Source: an uncultured Prevotella sp.
GTDB taxonomy: Bacteria; Bacteroidota; Bacteroidia; Bacteroidales; Bacteroidaceae
Assembly (NCBI GenBank): GCA_900540375.1
Contig: UQFS01000017.1
Location: 7,989 to 71,988, forward strand
Direction: 5' to 3'
Length of the DNA: 64,000 nt
Positions 17,164 to 24,675 of this stretch are shown here, piece after piece. Position numbers and translations under genes: made by a program. Numbering within the stretch: position 1 is the stretch's first letter; the number at the start of each line of letters is the position of its first letter. Under the pieces are notes generated by a model that saw nothing but the letters and a program-made list of their open reading frames with translations, was not told where the DNA came from and did no database searches.

Positions 17164-18006
17164 ATGGATGTAGCCCTCGTGCTTGGTGGCGGTGGTGCAC
17201 GTGGCTTTGCACATATTGGAGCCATTGAAGCTTTGCAGGCTCATGGCTATCATATCACGTCGGTGGCGGGTACGTCGATGGGAGCGCTGGTCGGTGGGCT
17301 TTTCGTCGCGGGGAAGATAGAGGAGCTCAAGGCCATCGCGCACCGCCTGACCAAGATGCAGATGCTGAAGATGATGGATGTCTCACCAGGCTTGGACCAT
17401 CTGGCCAGTGGTGAGCGTCTGCTCAAAAAATTACGTCAGCTCGTGGGAGAGGTGTGCATCGAGGAACTTCCGATACCCTTTGCCTGCGTAGCCTCGGACG
17501 TCATCAGTGGGAAAGCGCATGTGTTCCGTGAGGGAGAGCTGGCGCAGGCCATTCGTGCCTCGGTGTCCATTCCTTGTTTTTTCAAACCTGTGGAGATTGA
17601 AGGTGCGCTCTATGTCGACGGCAGTGTGCACGATACGCTGCCCCTGGACGTAGTGAGCAGAAAGAAAGGTGATCTGCTTGTTGCCGTCAACGCGAGTGCG
17701 CCCGATGAGCATCCGCTGAGCAATGCGGTACCAACGACGATGTATGAGAACGGCAGCTTCTGGATGCGGTGGATACCCGCTATGAGGTCAGGATTGTCAA
17801 GTAATTATGTCAATATGGCTGTGCGGGTGGCCTGTCTGTCTGTTCAGAACAACACGGTGATGGCTGAACAGCTGACGCCCCCCGATATCCTTGCCGACGT
17901 CCCGATGGATGCCTTCGGTCTCTTCGACTTCACCAGAGCCGACGAGATCATCACCTATGGGCGACAGGCTATGGAGAAAGCATTGATAGAGAAAAACTTG
18001 AAGTAA
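17164..18006 (+). CDS. Patatin-like phospholipase
   Basis: Serine lipid acyl hydrolase of 280 aa with the patatin Ser-Asp dyad. The oxyanion loop is GGGGARG (residues 8-14), the nucleophile is Ser38 in AGTSMGALVGG, and the aspartate lies in the DGS motif of LYVDGSVHDTLP. No signal peptide is seen, so it is probably cytoplasmic; bacterial relatives hydrolyse phospholipids. I place the start at ATG 17164 because family members begin a few residues before the glycine loop and because a -7 box lies at 17098; ATG 17110 would add 18 residues. A frame opening at 16999 overlaps the tRNA and is unlikely. It is followed 63 bases later by ftsH. Confidence 0.9.
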   Translation: MDVALVLGGGGARGFAHIGAIEALQAHGYHITSVAGTSMGALVGGLFVAGKIEELKAIAHRLTKMQMLKMMDVSPGLDHLASGERLLKKLRQLVGEVCIEELPIPFACVASDVISGKAHVFREGELAQAIRASVSIPCFFKPVEIEGALYVDGSVHDTLPLDVVSRKKGDLLVAVNASAPDEHPLSNAVPTTMYENGSFWMRWIPAMRSGLSSNYVNMAVRVACLSVQNNTVMAEQLTPPDILADVPMDAFGLFDFTRADEIITYGRQAMEKALIEKNLK

Positions 18007-18069
18007 GGCTAACAGCCTGTTTGGCATATACTTTGCTGATGGCGGGGTAGAAACAAAGTTCGTTATGCA

Positions 18070-19941
18070 ATGAAGCAGAATAAGTTGAACAATAACAATA
18101 AGCCCCAATCCTCTATCGGTTGGAGTGGTATTTTTGTGGGACTGCTGGTCTTGGTTTTACTCAACAGTCTCCTTTTCCCCTACGTTGGAAAACAACCTGT
18201 GAAGGATGCTGACTACAATACCTTTATCGCGGCTGTTGATAAAGGCACGGTTAAGAGTGTCAACATCAAGGAAGGCAGCATCTATTATGAAGTGGCCGGA
18301 AAGAAGGGCAACCAGTATTTCCGTACCACAGAGGTCAACGATCCTCAACTTGTCGAGCGTCTGCTCAAGGCGAAGAGTCCGGCCAAGGGCGGACACATCG
18401 TTTTCACTAAGCAACTGCCACAAAAGAATTCCCCCATTGTCGACTTCTTCCTTTGGTGGATCCTGCCGGGTCTGATCTTCTATTGGATCTGGCGTGCGGG
18501 TGCCAATAAGATGATGAAGGGCACCAACGGCGGCTTTCTCTCTTTGGGGAACTCCGGTGCAAAAGTCTATGCTGAGAGTGACGTGAAGACGCGCTTCGCC
18601 GATGTCGCCGGGCAGGACGAGGCCAAGGAGACACTCAAGGAACTCGTCGACTTCCTGCACAATCCGCGGAAGTATACATCTTTGGGTGCCCGCTTGCCTA
18701 AGGGTGCGTTGCTCGTCGGCCCTCCTGGAACGGGTAAGACGCTGATCGCACGTGCTGTGGCCGGTGAGGCTCACGTGCCCTTCTTCTCGATTTCCGGTTC
18801 CGAGTTCGTACAGATGTTTGTCGGTATGGGTGCCGCCAAGGTGCGTGATCTGTTTCGTCAGGCCGCGCAGAAAGCCCCGTGTATCATCTTCATTGATGAG
18901 ATCGACGCCATCGGCAAGAGTCGTGACCAGGCCATGGGCAACGACGAACGTGAGCAGACGCTCAACCAGCTGCTCACCGAGATGGATGGCTTTGATGCCA
19001 CAAAAGGCGTGGTGATCCTCGCTGCTACCAACCGGCCTGAGAGCTTGGACAAGGCACTGCTGCGTCCGGGACGTTTCGACCGCCGTATCATCATGGAGTT
19101 GCCCGACCTGGAAGGACGCAAAGCTATCTTTAAGGTACATCTGAAGAATGTAAAGCATGGAGACATCGACTTGGATGTGGTCAGTCGCGCTACCGCCGGA
19201 TCCAGTGGTGCCGACATCGCCAACATCGTCAACGAGGCAGCCTTGCGGGCTGTGAGACTCGGTAAGAACGAGGTGGAGACCGACGATATCGAGGAGAGTG
19301 TGGAGACCGTGATTGCCGGTGAACAGAAGAAGGGCGCCGTCATCTCACCCGAAGAGAAGCGCATCATATCCTATCACGAACTCGGCCATGCTATGGTGGC
19401 CGCCATGCAGACCCATTCCGCACCGGTGCAGAAGATCACCATCGTACCGCGTACCAGTGGCGCACTGGGCTACACCATGCAGGTTGAAAGCGGTGAGAAG
19501 CACCTGATGAGCAAGGCCGAGATGCTCAACCAGATCGCCACGCTCACCGGAGGCCGCGCCGCCGAGGAGGTGATGTGCCACACGTGTACGACAGGCGCTT
19601 CCAACGACATCGAGAAAGCCACGCAGCTGGCCCGCGCCATGATCACCACTTATGGCATGAGCGACACGTTTGGCATGATGCAACTCGAACAGCAACGATA
19701 CAAGTATCTCGGTGGGGCCAGCAGTCTGACTTGTTCACAGGAGACAGCCAAGGACATCGACACCGAGGTGCGCGACATCATCCGGCAAGCCCATGACAAG
19801 GCCGTCGGCATCATCAAGGCACATGAATCCGAGATGAATGCCGCCGCAGAGATCTTGCTGCGCAAGGAGACGATCACGGGCGATGAGTTCATGGGGGTAA
19901 TAAAAACAAATCAGATTAACAATCATACGAAAAGACAATGA
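18070..19941 (+). CDS. ftsH: ATP-dependent zinc metalloprotease FtsH
   Basis: Hexameric inner-membrane AAA+ protease (623 aa) that degrades misfolded membrane proteins and short-lived regulators. There are two membrane helices (about residues 17-37 and 123-143) around a small periplasmic domain, Walker A GPPGTGKT at 217-224, Walker B IIFIDEIDAIG, an arginine finger in LLRPGRFDRRI, and the zinc site HELGH at 436-440. The C-terminal tail is short compared with many Bacteroidota FtsH proteins. The stop overlaps the start of the following thioredoxin-esterase fusion by four bases (ATGA), which suggests coupled translation. Confidence 0.98.
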   Translation: MKQNKLNNNNKPQSSIGWSGIFVGLLVLVLLNSLLFPYVGKQPVKDADYNTFIAAVDKGTVKSVNIKEGSIYYEVAGKKGNQYFRTTEVNDPQLVERLLKAKSPAKGGHIVFTKQLPQKNSPIVDFFLWWILPGLIFYWIWRAGANKMMKGTNGGFLSLGNSGAKVYAESDVKTRFADVAGQDEAKETLKELVDFLHNPRKYTSLGARLPKGALLVGPPGTGKTLIARAVAGEAHVPFFSISGSEFVQMFVGMGAAKVRDLFRQAAQKAPCIIFIDEIDAIGKSRDQAMGNDEREQTLNQLLTEMDGFDATKGVVILAATNRPESLDKALLRPGRFDRRIIMELPDLEGRKAIFKVHLKNVKHGDIDLDVVSRATAGSSGADIANIVNEAALRAVRLGKNEVETDDIEESVETVIAGEQKKGAVISPEEKRIISYHELGHAMVAAMQTHSAPVQKITIVPRTSGALGYTMQVESGEKHLMSKAEMLNQIATLTGGRAAEEVMCHTCTTGASNDIEKATQLARAMITTYGMSDTFGMMQLEQQRYKYLGGASSLTCSQETAKDIDTEVRDIIRQAHDKAVGIIKAHESEMNAAAEILLRKETITGDEFMGVIKTNQINNHTKRQ

Positions 19942-21314
19942 CAAGAAACAAGAAGAGAATGATCATCCAGGGACTGTGTGCCCTGATGATGATGCTGTCA
20001 CCATTGACTTCCCGGCAAGCCTTCGCTCAGCAGCAAGAATCGCGGCACAACGCAGTGATGATGATGCCTCAGGATTTCGACAGTAAGTATGCCACGGACT
20101 TGGTGAAGGCGGGCAGTGAAGCTTCTGACTTCAAGATGAAGACGGTGGACGGTAAGACTTTCAAGCTTTCCAAGTTGCGCGGTAAATATGTTGTGCTTGA
20201 CTTCTGGGCTTCGTGGTGTCCCGATTGTCGCCGCGACATTCCCGAGATGCTCAGGATGTATGACCATTTCCGTGGCAAGGGCGTGGAGTTTGTCGGCGTG
20301 TCATTTGATACCGATGCACAGAAATGGGAGGATGCCTTACAGAAGTATGGCATTCGCTGGACGCAGGTCAGCGAACTTGTGAAGTTCCATGATACTCAGA
20401 TCTCCAAGACCTATGGTGTGAAGTGGATACCCTCGATGGTGCTCATCGACCCCAAAGGTAAGGTAGTGCTGAGTACCGTGCTGTGGCCGAAGTTGGAGCG
20501 GATGCTGACCGAACTCTTTCCAGAGAGCAAGGCAAAGGCCGTGGAGGAGAAGCTCACCATTCCGGGCAGCAAAGGTCTGCTGTCCGCTATCGTCAGCCGT
20601 CCGGAAGGTGCGACGGGTCGGATACCGACCGCCATCATCATGCATGGCTTCAGTAGTAACAAAAATACTCAGCTGATGACTTTGCTCTCAGATTCCTTGC
20701 TTCGTCATGGCATCGCTACCGTACGTTTCGACTTTAACGGACATGGCGAGAGCGAAGGGAAGTTTGAGGAGATGACCGTGCCCAACGAGATAGAGGATGC
20801 GAAGAAGGTATACGCCTATGTCTGTTCGCAGCCTTGGGCCGACAGCACGCGTGTGGCGCTGATCGGCCATTCCCAAGGTGGTGTGGTGGCCAGCATGACG
20901 GCAGGTGAGCTTGGAGAGAAACGTGTCGCCGCCGTGGCGCTGTTGGCTCCCGCAGCTGTGTTGCGCGAGGATGCCATACGCGGCAACACCTTTGGTGCAA
21001 CTTACGATCCGCTTGATCCTCCGGCTGTGATTCCATTGATGGGCGGTCACTTGAAGTTGGGCGGCGACTATGTGCGCACGGCGTTCCGCCTGCCGATCTA
21101 CGAGACTGCCGCCGGCTATCATGGGCCGGCCTGCATCGTCCATGGTACTGGTGACCGCGTCGTGCCCTATACCTATGGCGAGCGCTATCACAATCTGTGG
21201 CAGGGAAGTGAGTATGACGAGCTTCCGGGATTCGACCACGGCTTCTTCCAGGATCCTTACCGTGCGGTGGAACTGGTCAGCGAGTATGTAGCCAAGAATA
21301 TCAATAGAAAATAA
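19938..21314 (+). CDS. Exported thioredoxin (TlpA-like)-alpha/beta hydrolase fusion, feruloyl-esterase-like
   Basis: A 458-residue two-domain protein. After an N-terminal signal sequence (hydrophobic GLCALMMMLSPL, likely cleavage after AFA near residue 30) comes a TlpA/AhpC-type thioredoxin fold (about residues 55-195) with the active-site WCPDC near residue 93. A second domain (about 205-455) is an alpha/beta hydrolase with DFNGHGESEGKFEEMTVPNE, nucleophile Ser312 in IGHSQGG, Asp near 405 in GTGDRVVP and His near 434 in DHGFF. This second part closely resembles bacterial cinnamoyl/feruloyl esterases such as that of Lactobacillus johnsonii. It probably acts in the periplasm. The gene overlaps ftsH by four bases and ends at a strong terminator. 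Fusion partners and substrate need biochemical evidence. Confidence 0.9.
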   Translation: MTRNKKRMIIQGLCALMMMLSPLTSRQAFAQQQESRHNAVMMMPQDFDSKYATDLVKAGSEASDFKMKTVDGKTFKLSKLRGKYVVLDFWASWCPDCRRDIPEMLRMYDHFRGKGVEFVGVSFDTDAQKWEDALQKYGIRWTQVSELVKFHDTQISKTYGVKWIPSMVLIDPKGKVVLSTVLWPKLERMLTELFPESKAKAVEEKLTIPGSKGLLSAIVSRPEGATGRIPTAIIMHGFSSNKNTQLMTLLSDSLLRHGIATVRFDFNGHGESEGKFEEMTVPNEIEDAKKVYAYVCSQPWADSTRVALIGHSQGGVVASMTAGELGEKRVAAVALLAPAAVLREDAIRGNTFGATYDPLDPPAVIPLMGGHLKLGGDYVRTAFRLPIYETAAGYHGPACIVHGTGDRVVPYTYGERYHNLWQGSEYDELPGFDHGFFQDPYRAVELVSEYVAKNINRK

Positions 21315-21324
21315 AATATAAAAA

Positions 21325-21357
21325 AATAGGAGAAGAGGCAAGCTCTTCTCCTATTTC
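21325..21357. terminator. Bidirectional hairpin terminator
   Basis: Perfect 13-bp stem AATAGGAGAAGAG / CTCTTCTCCTATT around a GCAAG loop, flanked by A-runs on the left and T-rich sequence on the right. It sits between the convergent esterase fusion and fhs genes and can serve both. Confidence 0.85.
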
Positions 21358-21401
21358 TATATAGAACGTATTCTTAGTTCAAAAATTAGAGGATCTAAGA
21401 A

Positions 21402-23072
21402 TTACGACAGACCTACGATGTTGCCCTCGACGATGTCGATGTGGTTTGCCTGCGGATCTTTGGGCAGTCCCGGCATACGCATCATGCTACCGGCTACAGG
21501 CACGAGCATCTCAGCACCATTGTTGATGACGATGTCGTCTATTTCCATCGTGAAGCCGTCGGTGGGGCCGTAGGCTTTTGCGTCGGTAGAGAAGCTGTAT
21601 TGCGTCTTGGCAATGCAGACCGGATAGCGACCGATGCCCAACTGGCCGATCAGTTGCAGCTGCTGTTTGGCCTTTTTGCTGTAGACGATCTTACCGGCAC
21701 CGTAGATCTTCTTGGCTACGGCTGCTATTTTGTTTTCCACGCTGTCCTCGTCTTTATAGAGCAACTGCAAAGTTTTGGAAGGCTCTTTCTCTACAGCGCC
21801 GACAACCATGCGGGCTAGTGCTGCTGCACCTTTTTCACCCTCAGCGTAAGCGTCGTTGACCGCAAACATCACGTGCAGGTCCTCTTCGCAGTGGCGGCGC
21901 ACGGCCTCCATCTCCTCATAGGAGTCGTCGGCATAGCGGTTGAAGGCTACGACAACAGTCTGACCGAAGCGGCGCAGGTTCTCTACGTGCTTGTCGAGGT
22001 TCCACATGCCCTTCTTCACAGCGTCGATGTTGCTCTCGTTGATCTTGTCGTAGCTGGCACCACCGTGCATCTTCAGCGCCTTGAGCGTCACCACGAGTAC
22101 GGTGAGATCCGGTTGCAGTCCTGCCTTGCGGCATTTGATGTCGTAGAACTTCTCTGCACCTAAGTCAGCACCGAAGCCAGCCTCCGTGATGGCGTAGTCG
22201 CCGTAGGTCAGTGCACAACGTGTGGCTACCACAGAGTTGCAGCCGTGGGCAATGTTGGCGAAAGGTCCGCAGTGCACCATGGCCGGTGTGCCTTCTGTCG
22301 TCTGCACGAGGTTGGGGTTGAGTGCATCCTTGAGCAGTACGGTGATGCCACCTTCCACACCCATGTCCTTGACATAGAATGGAGTGCCGTCATATTGTAT
22401 GCCGAGCAGGATGTTGCCGATGCGGCGGCGGAGATCCTCCACGCTTGTGGCGAAGCACATGATCGCCATGATCTCGGAGGCCGGTGTGATGTCGAAGCCC
22501 GTCTCAGCAATCATGCCGTTGGTGCGGGGCCCCAGTCCGGTGACGATATGTCGGAGTGCACGGTCGTTGACATCGAGGACACGCTTCCACAGCACCTCTT
22601 TCAGTGCGAAACCGTCAGCAGCATGCTGATAGATGTAATTGTCGAGCAGTGCGGCGATCATGTTGTTGGCCGAGGTGATCGCATGGAAATCGCCTGTGAA
22701 GTGAAGGTTGATCTTGTCCATCGGCAGCACCTGAGCGTAACCGCCACCTGCGGCACCACCTTTCTGCCCGAAGCAGGGACCGAGTGAAGGCTCACGCAGT
22801 GCCACGACAGCATTCCTGCCGATGGCGTTCATGCCGAGTGCCAGACCCACGCTGACGGTTGTCTTGCCGATGCCGGCCTTGGTAGGACTGATGGCAGTTA
22901 CGAGGATGAGGTGGTGCTTGCGCACGGCTTCTTCCTGGATGGCGTTGATGTCCACCTTGGCGATGTATTTACCATAGCCTTCAGTCTTCTCCGGATCGAT
23001 GCCCAGCTGCTGAATGATGTCGCTGATGGGACGGAGAACTGTCGACTGTGCAATTTCGATATCCGATTTCAT
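21402..23072 (-). CDS. fhs: Formate--tetrahydrofolate ligase
   Basis: ATP-dependent synthesis of 10-formyl-tetrahydrofolate from formate, feeding purine and one-carbon metabolism in the cytoplasm. It has 556 aa, the usual length. The N-terminal substrate region has AISPTKAGIGKTTVSVGL, where the P-loop-like GIGKTT binds ATP, followed by REPSLGPCFGQKGGAAGGGY and LHFTGDFHAITSANN. LGIQYDGTPFYVKDMGVEGG and YGDYAITEAGFGADLGAEKF also match the family. It is transcribed divergently from the TPR gene and ends at the shared terminator. Confidence 0.98.
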   Translation of the reverse strand: MKSDIEIAQSTVLRPISDIIQQLGIDPEKTEGYGKYIAKVDINAIQEEAVRKHHLILVTAISPTKAGIGKTTVSVGLALGMNAIGRNAVVALREPSLGPCFGQKGGAAGGGYAQVLPMDKINLHFTGDFHAITSANNMIAALLDNYIYQHAADGFALKEVLWKRVLDVNDRALRHIVTGLGPRTNGMIAETGFDITPASEIMAIMCFATSVEDLRRRIGNILLGIQYDGTPFYVKDMGVEGGITVLLKDALNPNLVQTTEGTPAMVHCGPFANIAHGCNSVVATRCALTYGDYAITEAGFGADLGAEKFYDIKCRKAGLQPDLTVLVVTLKALKMHGGASYDKINESNIDAVKKGMWNLDKHVENLRRFGQTVVVAFNRYADDSYEEMEAVRRHCEEDLHVMFAVNDAYAEGEKGAAALARMVVGAVEKEPSKTLQLLYKDEDSVENKIAAVAKKIYGAGKIVYSKKAKQQLQLIGQLGIGRYPVCIAKTQYSFSTDAKAYGPTDGFTMEIDDIVINNGAEMLVPVAGSMMRMPGLPKDPQANHIDIVEGNIVGLS

Positions 23073-23134
23073 CTTTTTACTGTAAAACGTTTAACGTATG
23101 AGGATCCCTGATGGGACTTTTGGTATTTTAATTG

Positions 23135-23142
23135 CAAAGTTA
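23135..23142 (-). promoter_or_regulatory. fhs: Promoter -7 box for fhs
   Basis: On the minus strand TAACTTTG matches the Bacteroidota -7 consensus, 63 bases upstream of the fhs start codon. No convincing -33 TTTG is seen. Confidence 0.6.
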
Positions 23143-23207
23143 CTTGTTTTTTCTCTTTTTTATTCATTATTAGCCTTCGAATTGAAGGCAAAAAACCAAA
23201 AAAGCCC

Positions 23208-23215
23208 TAACTTTG
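23208..23215 (+). promoter_or_regulatory. Promoter -7 box for the TPR gene
   Basis: TAACTTTG lies 19 bases before the ATG, implying a very short leader. A TTGA (23182-23185) about 22 bases upstream is a weak -33 candidate. Confidence 0.6.
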
Positions 23216-23234
23216 CCGAAAACAATTTCATATC

Positions 23235-23918
23235 ATGAAGAAAAGAACATTCGCGGCTTTGGCGCTGGGACTTCTGTTGGGTCTGTCGGCACAGGCGCAG
23301 GAAGATCGCAAGGCTTTGCGTGACAGCCTGAAGCAGGCGATGGAGGAGTTGTCGTATCATCCTGACTCGGTGGAGCTTCGGCTTCGCAAGGCTGCGTGGA
23401 ATATGCAGTTGGGCGAGTGGCAATATGCCAAGGACGAATACGACTGGGTGATCAGCCATCATCCCGACAACTTGGCTGCAAGATACTATCGCGCCTATGC
23501 CAACACACAGCTGCGGCGGTACAACTTCGCGCGTCTCGACTACGAGAATGTGTTGCGCGTGGTGCCCGGGAACTTCGACGCCCGGCTGGGACTGGCTCTG
23601 CTCAATCAGAAGGACCATCACTATACCGAGGCGATGGATGGCGTGAATCTGCTCGTCTCTTCTTATCCCGACTCTGCCACAGCTTGGGCGGCACGGGCCG
23701 GCATCGAGAAGGAGCGCGACATGAAGGAGCTGGCGGTCTATGACTATGGCGAGGCTCTGCGCCGGGAGCCCGACAACCGTGACTGGCTGCTGGCACGCGC
23801 CGATTTGCTCATCGCTCTGCGCCGATATGAGGAAGCCAGAAAGGATCTCGACCGGCTGGTCGAGATCGGCGTGGCGAGGGGAGAGCTGCGGGAGATGTAT
23901 AGGAAAGCTAAGGGGTAG
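23235..23918 (+). CDS. Exported tetratricopeptide repeat protein
   Basis: A 227-residue protein with a clear signal peptide (KKRTFAALALGLLLGLSAQA, cleavage after about residue 22), so it is periplasmic or outer-membrane associated. The rest consists of about five TPR units, for example LRKAAWNMQLGEWQYAKDEY, ARYYRAYANTQLRRYNFARL and LLARADLLIALRRYEEARKD, each with the small-residue/aromatic pattern of TPR helices. TPR arrays are protein-interaction scaffolds; the partner is unknown. The start follows a -7 box by 19 bases. The 3' end is immediately followed by palindromic repeats. Confidence 0.88.
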   Translation: MKKRTFAALALGLLLGLSAQAQEDRKALRDSLKQAMEELSYHPDSVELRLRKAAWNMQLGEWQYAKDEYDWVISHHPDNLAARYYRAYANTQLRRYNFARLDYENVLRVVPGNFDARLGLALLNQKDHHYTEAMDGVNLLVSSYPDSATAWAARAGIEKERDMKELAVYDYGEALRREPDNRDWLLARADLLIALRRYEEARKDLDRLVEIGVARGELREMYRKAKG

Positions 23919-23919
23919 G

Positions 23920-23982
23920 AGCCCCTCCCTAACCCTCCCTAAGGGGAGGCTGTGGCGCCCTCTCCCTAAGGGGAGGGGAAAG
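23920..23982. repeat. CCTCCCTAAGGGGAGG-type palindromic repeats
   Basis: Two tandem self-complementary units: AGCCCCTCCCTAACCCTCCC with TAAGGGGAGGCT (23920-23951), and CCCTCTCCCTAAGGGGAGGGG (23959-23979). Related sequence occurs at 25583-25612 and, in frame, inside the HTCS gene at 61477-61516. It resembles the short dispersed palindromes common in Bacteroidota genomes. Confidence 0.75.
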
Positions 23983-23987
23983 ATATA

Positions 23988-24016
23988 GCGGCGGGTTATA
24001 ACTCGCCGAACGGAAC
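23988..24016. repeat. Dispersed palindromic repeat, copy 2
   Basis: GGCGGGTTATAACTCGCC plus GAACGGAAC, the same 29-base unit as 16663-16691 with one substitution (A to G) in the left arm that still allows a G-T pair in RNA. Confidence 0.8.
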
Positions 24017-24020
24017 TACA

Positions 24021-24060
24021 GGAAACGAAAATACACAAGGACGCTTGGAAACGAAAATAC
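24021..24060. repeat. Short direct repeat
   Basis: GGAAACGAAAATAC occurs twice, at 24021-24034 and 24047-24060, with a 26-base period. The second copy runs into the adjoining terminator hairpin. Confidence 0.7.
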
Positions 24061-24094
24061 CCCAAGGATTCACTTGCGTGAACCCTTGGGGTAT
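24057..24094 (-). terminator. Terminator of the small-peptide transcript
   Basis: Near-perfect stem ATACCCCAAGG...CCTTGGGGTAT, extended inward by GTTCAC/GTGAAT, about 16-17 bp with a small loop. Read on the minus strand it is followed by TTTTCGTTT, so it ends a minus-strand transcript. The 80 bases between it and the peptide stop codon contain another hairpin (24113-24140). Confidence 0.75.
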
Positions 24095-24175
24095 CTTATG
24101 ATCACTCATAGCTTCGCATCAGCTTTGTGGTGTGAAGCCAGAGAGGCTTTCTCTTTTTACTGTGGAGATCCTTAA

Positions 24176-24295
24176 TTAGGCGCAGCCGTAGGATCCGCCC
24201 TTCATCAGGGCATCTCCGTAAGCGTTCATGCACTCCAAGTAATTCTCCCAAACTTTCTTCAAAGTCATCTTAATGTTATCCATAAACTTTTTCAT
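24176..24295 (-). CDS. Small peptide gene, 39 residues, unknown function
   Basis: A 39-codon open frame from ATG (24295) to TAA. The product starts MKKFMDNIKMTLKKVW, continues through ENYLECMNAYGDALMK and ends GGSYGCA. The N-terminal two thirds form a basic/amphipathic helix; the last seven residues are Gly-rich with a penultimate Cys, and a second Cys lies at residue 22. There is no signal peptide or membrane segment. Support for being real: a good promoter about 185 bases upstream (24480-24510), a purine-rich AAAGGAAAAAAAG before the ATG, a strong terminator downstream, and no other gene in the unit. It could be a peptide signal, a modified-peptide precursor or a small regulator. I do not recognise the family. 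Confidence 0.65.
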   Translation of the reverse strand: MKKFMDNIKMTLKKVWENYLECMNAYGDALMKGGSYGCA

Positions 24296-24379
24296 CTTTT
24301 TTTCCTTTCTTACTTAAAAGGTTACACAATCTGTTAACTAACTCTCGTGTCGGGAGCCTCACGGTTCCCATTCTTTTGC

Positions 24380-24438
24380 TGTTATCCTGTATCTTAATAC
24401 CTGACTGATACCTATGTTATCCTGTATCTTGATACCTG
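24380..24438. repeat. 24-bp direct repeats in the leader of the small-peptide gene
   Basis: TGTTATCCTGTATCTTRATACCTG occurs at 24380-24403 and 24415-24438 (35-base period, one mismatch). Each copy contains an interrupted palindrome GTATC...GATAC/AATAC. They lie in the roughly 180-base 5' leader of the minus-strand peptide gene. A separate hairpin (GGGAACC...GGCTCCC, about 24350-24370) lies between the repeats and the start codon. Confidence 0.7.
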
Positions 24439-24479
24439 TTTATCTTAAACCTTTATCTTGTTTTCATCTTATGACACTG

Positions 24480-24510
24480 CAAAGTTACGACCATTTCTCC
24501 ATACTCGCAA
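24480..24510 (-). promoter_or_regulatory. Promoter of the small-peptide gene
   Basis: On the minus strand, TTG (24510-24508), a 20-base spacer and TAACTTTG (24487-24480) form a good Bacteroidota promoter. Predicted start is near 24474, giving a leader of about 180 bases. Confidence 0.65.
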
Positions 24511-24547
24511 CGAAAAAGCGTGGAAAATCGCTTTTTGAGGGCGCATT

Positions 24548-24604
24548 TTGACGTGGGTCAAATGTTGTCAGTCAATCTCTTGACGCAGGTCAAATGTTGT
24601 CAGT
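24548..24604. promoter_or_regulatory. Tandem FNR/CRP-type operator palindromes
   Basis: Two 25-base direct repeats (24548-24572 and 24580-24604, period 32) each carry the palindrome TTGACnnnnGTCAA (TTGACGTGGGTCAA and TTGACGCAGGTCAA) followed by ATGTTGTCAGT. The palindrome has the geometry of FNR/CRP-superfamily sites (TTGATnnnnATCAA for FNR). Their centres are about 81 and 113 bases upstream of the predicted start of the peptide transcript and three helical turns apart. Confidence 0.65.
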
Positions 24605-24675
24605 AGAGTCTCTACTATATTGACAATATTTGTTCTGTTTGTAACATAAATGCAATATATGCTTGTCTCTTTTTC

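Noticed and set aside
23160..24065. 301-codon open frame on the minus strand across the TPR gene
   Set aside because: It mirrors the codon positions of the exported TPR gene, has Leu/Arg/Gln-rich non-protein-like composition and spans two palindromic repeats; the + strand gene has a signal peptide, promoter and domain match.
24057..24094. Riboswitch or attenuator for the EamA gene
   Set aside because: The hairpin lies beyond the 3' end of the EamA gene with the peptide unit in between; its T-run orientation fits termination of the minus-strand peptide transcript.
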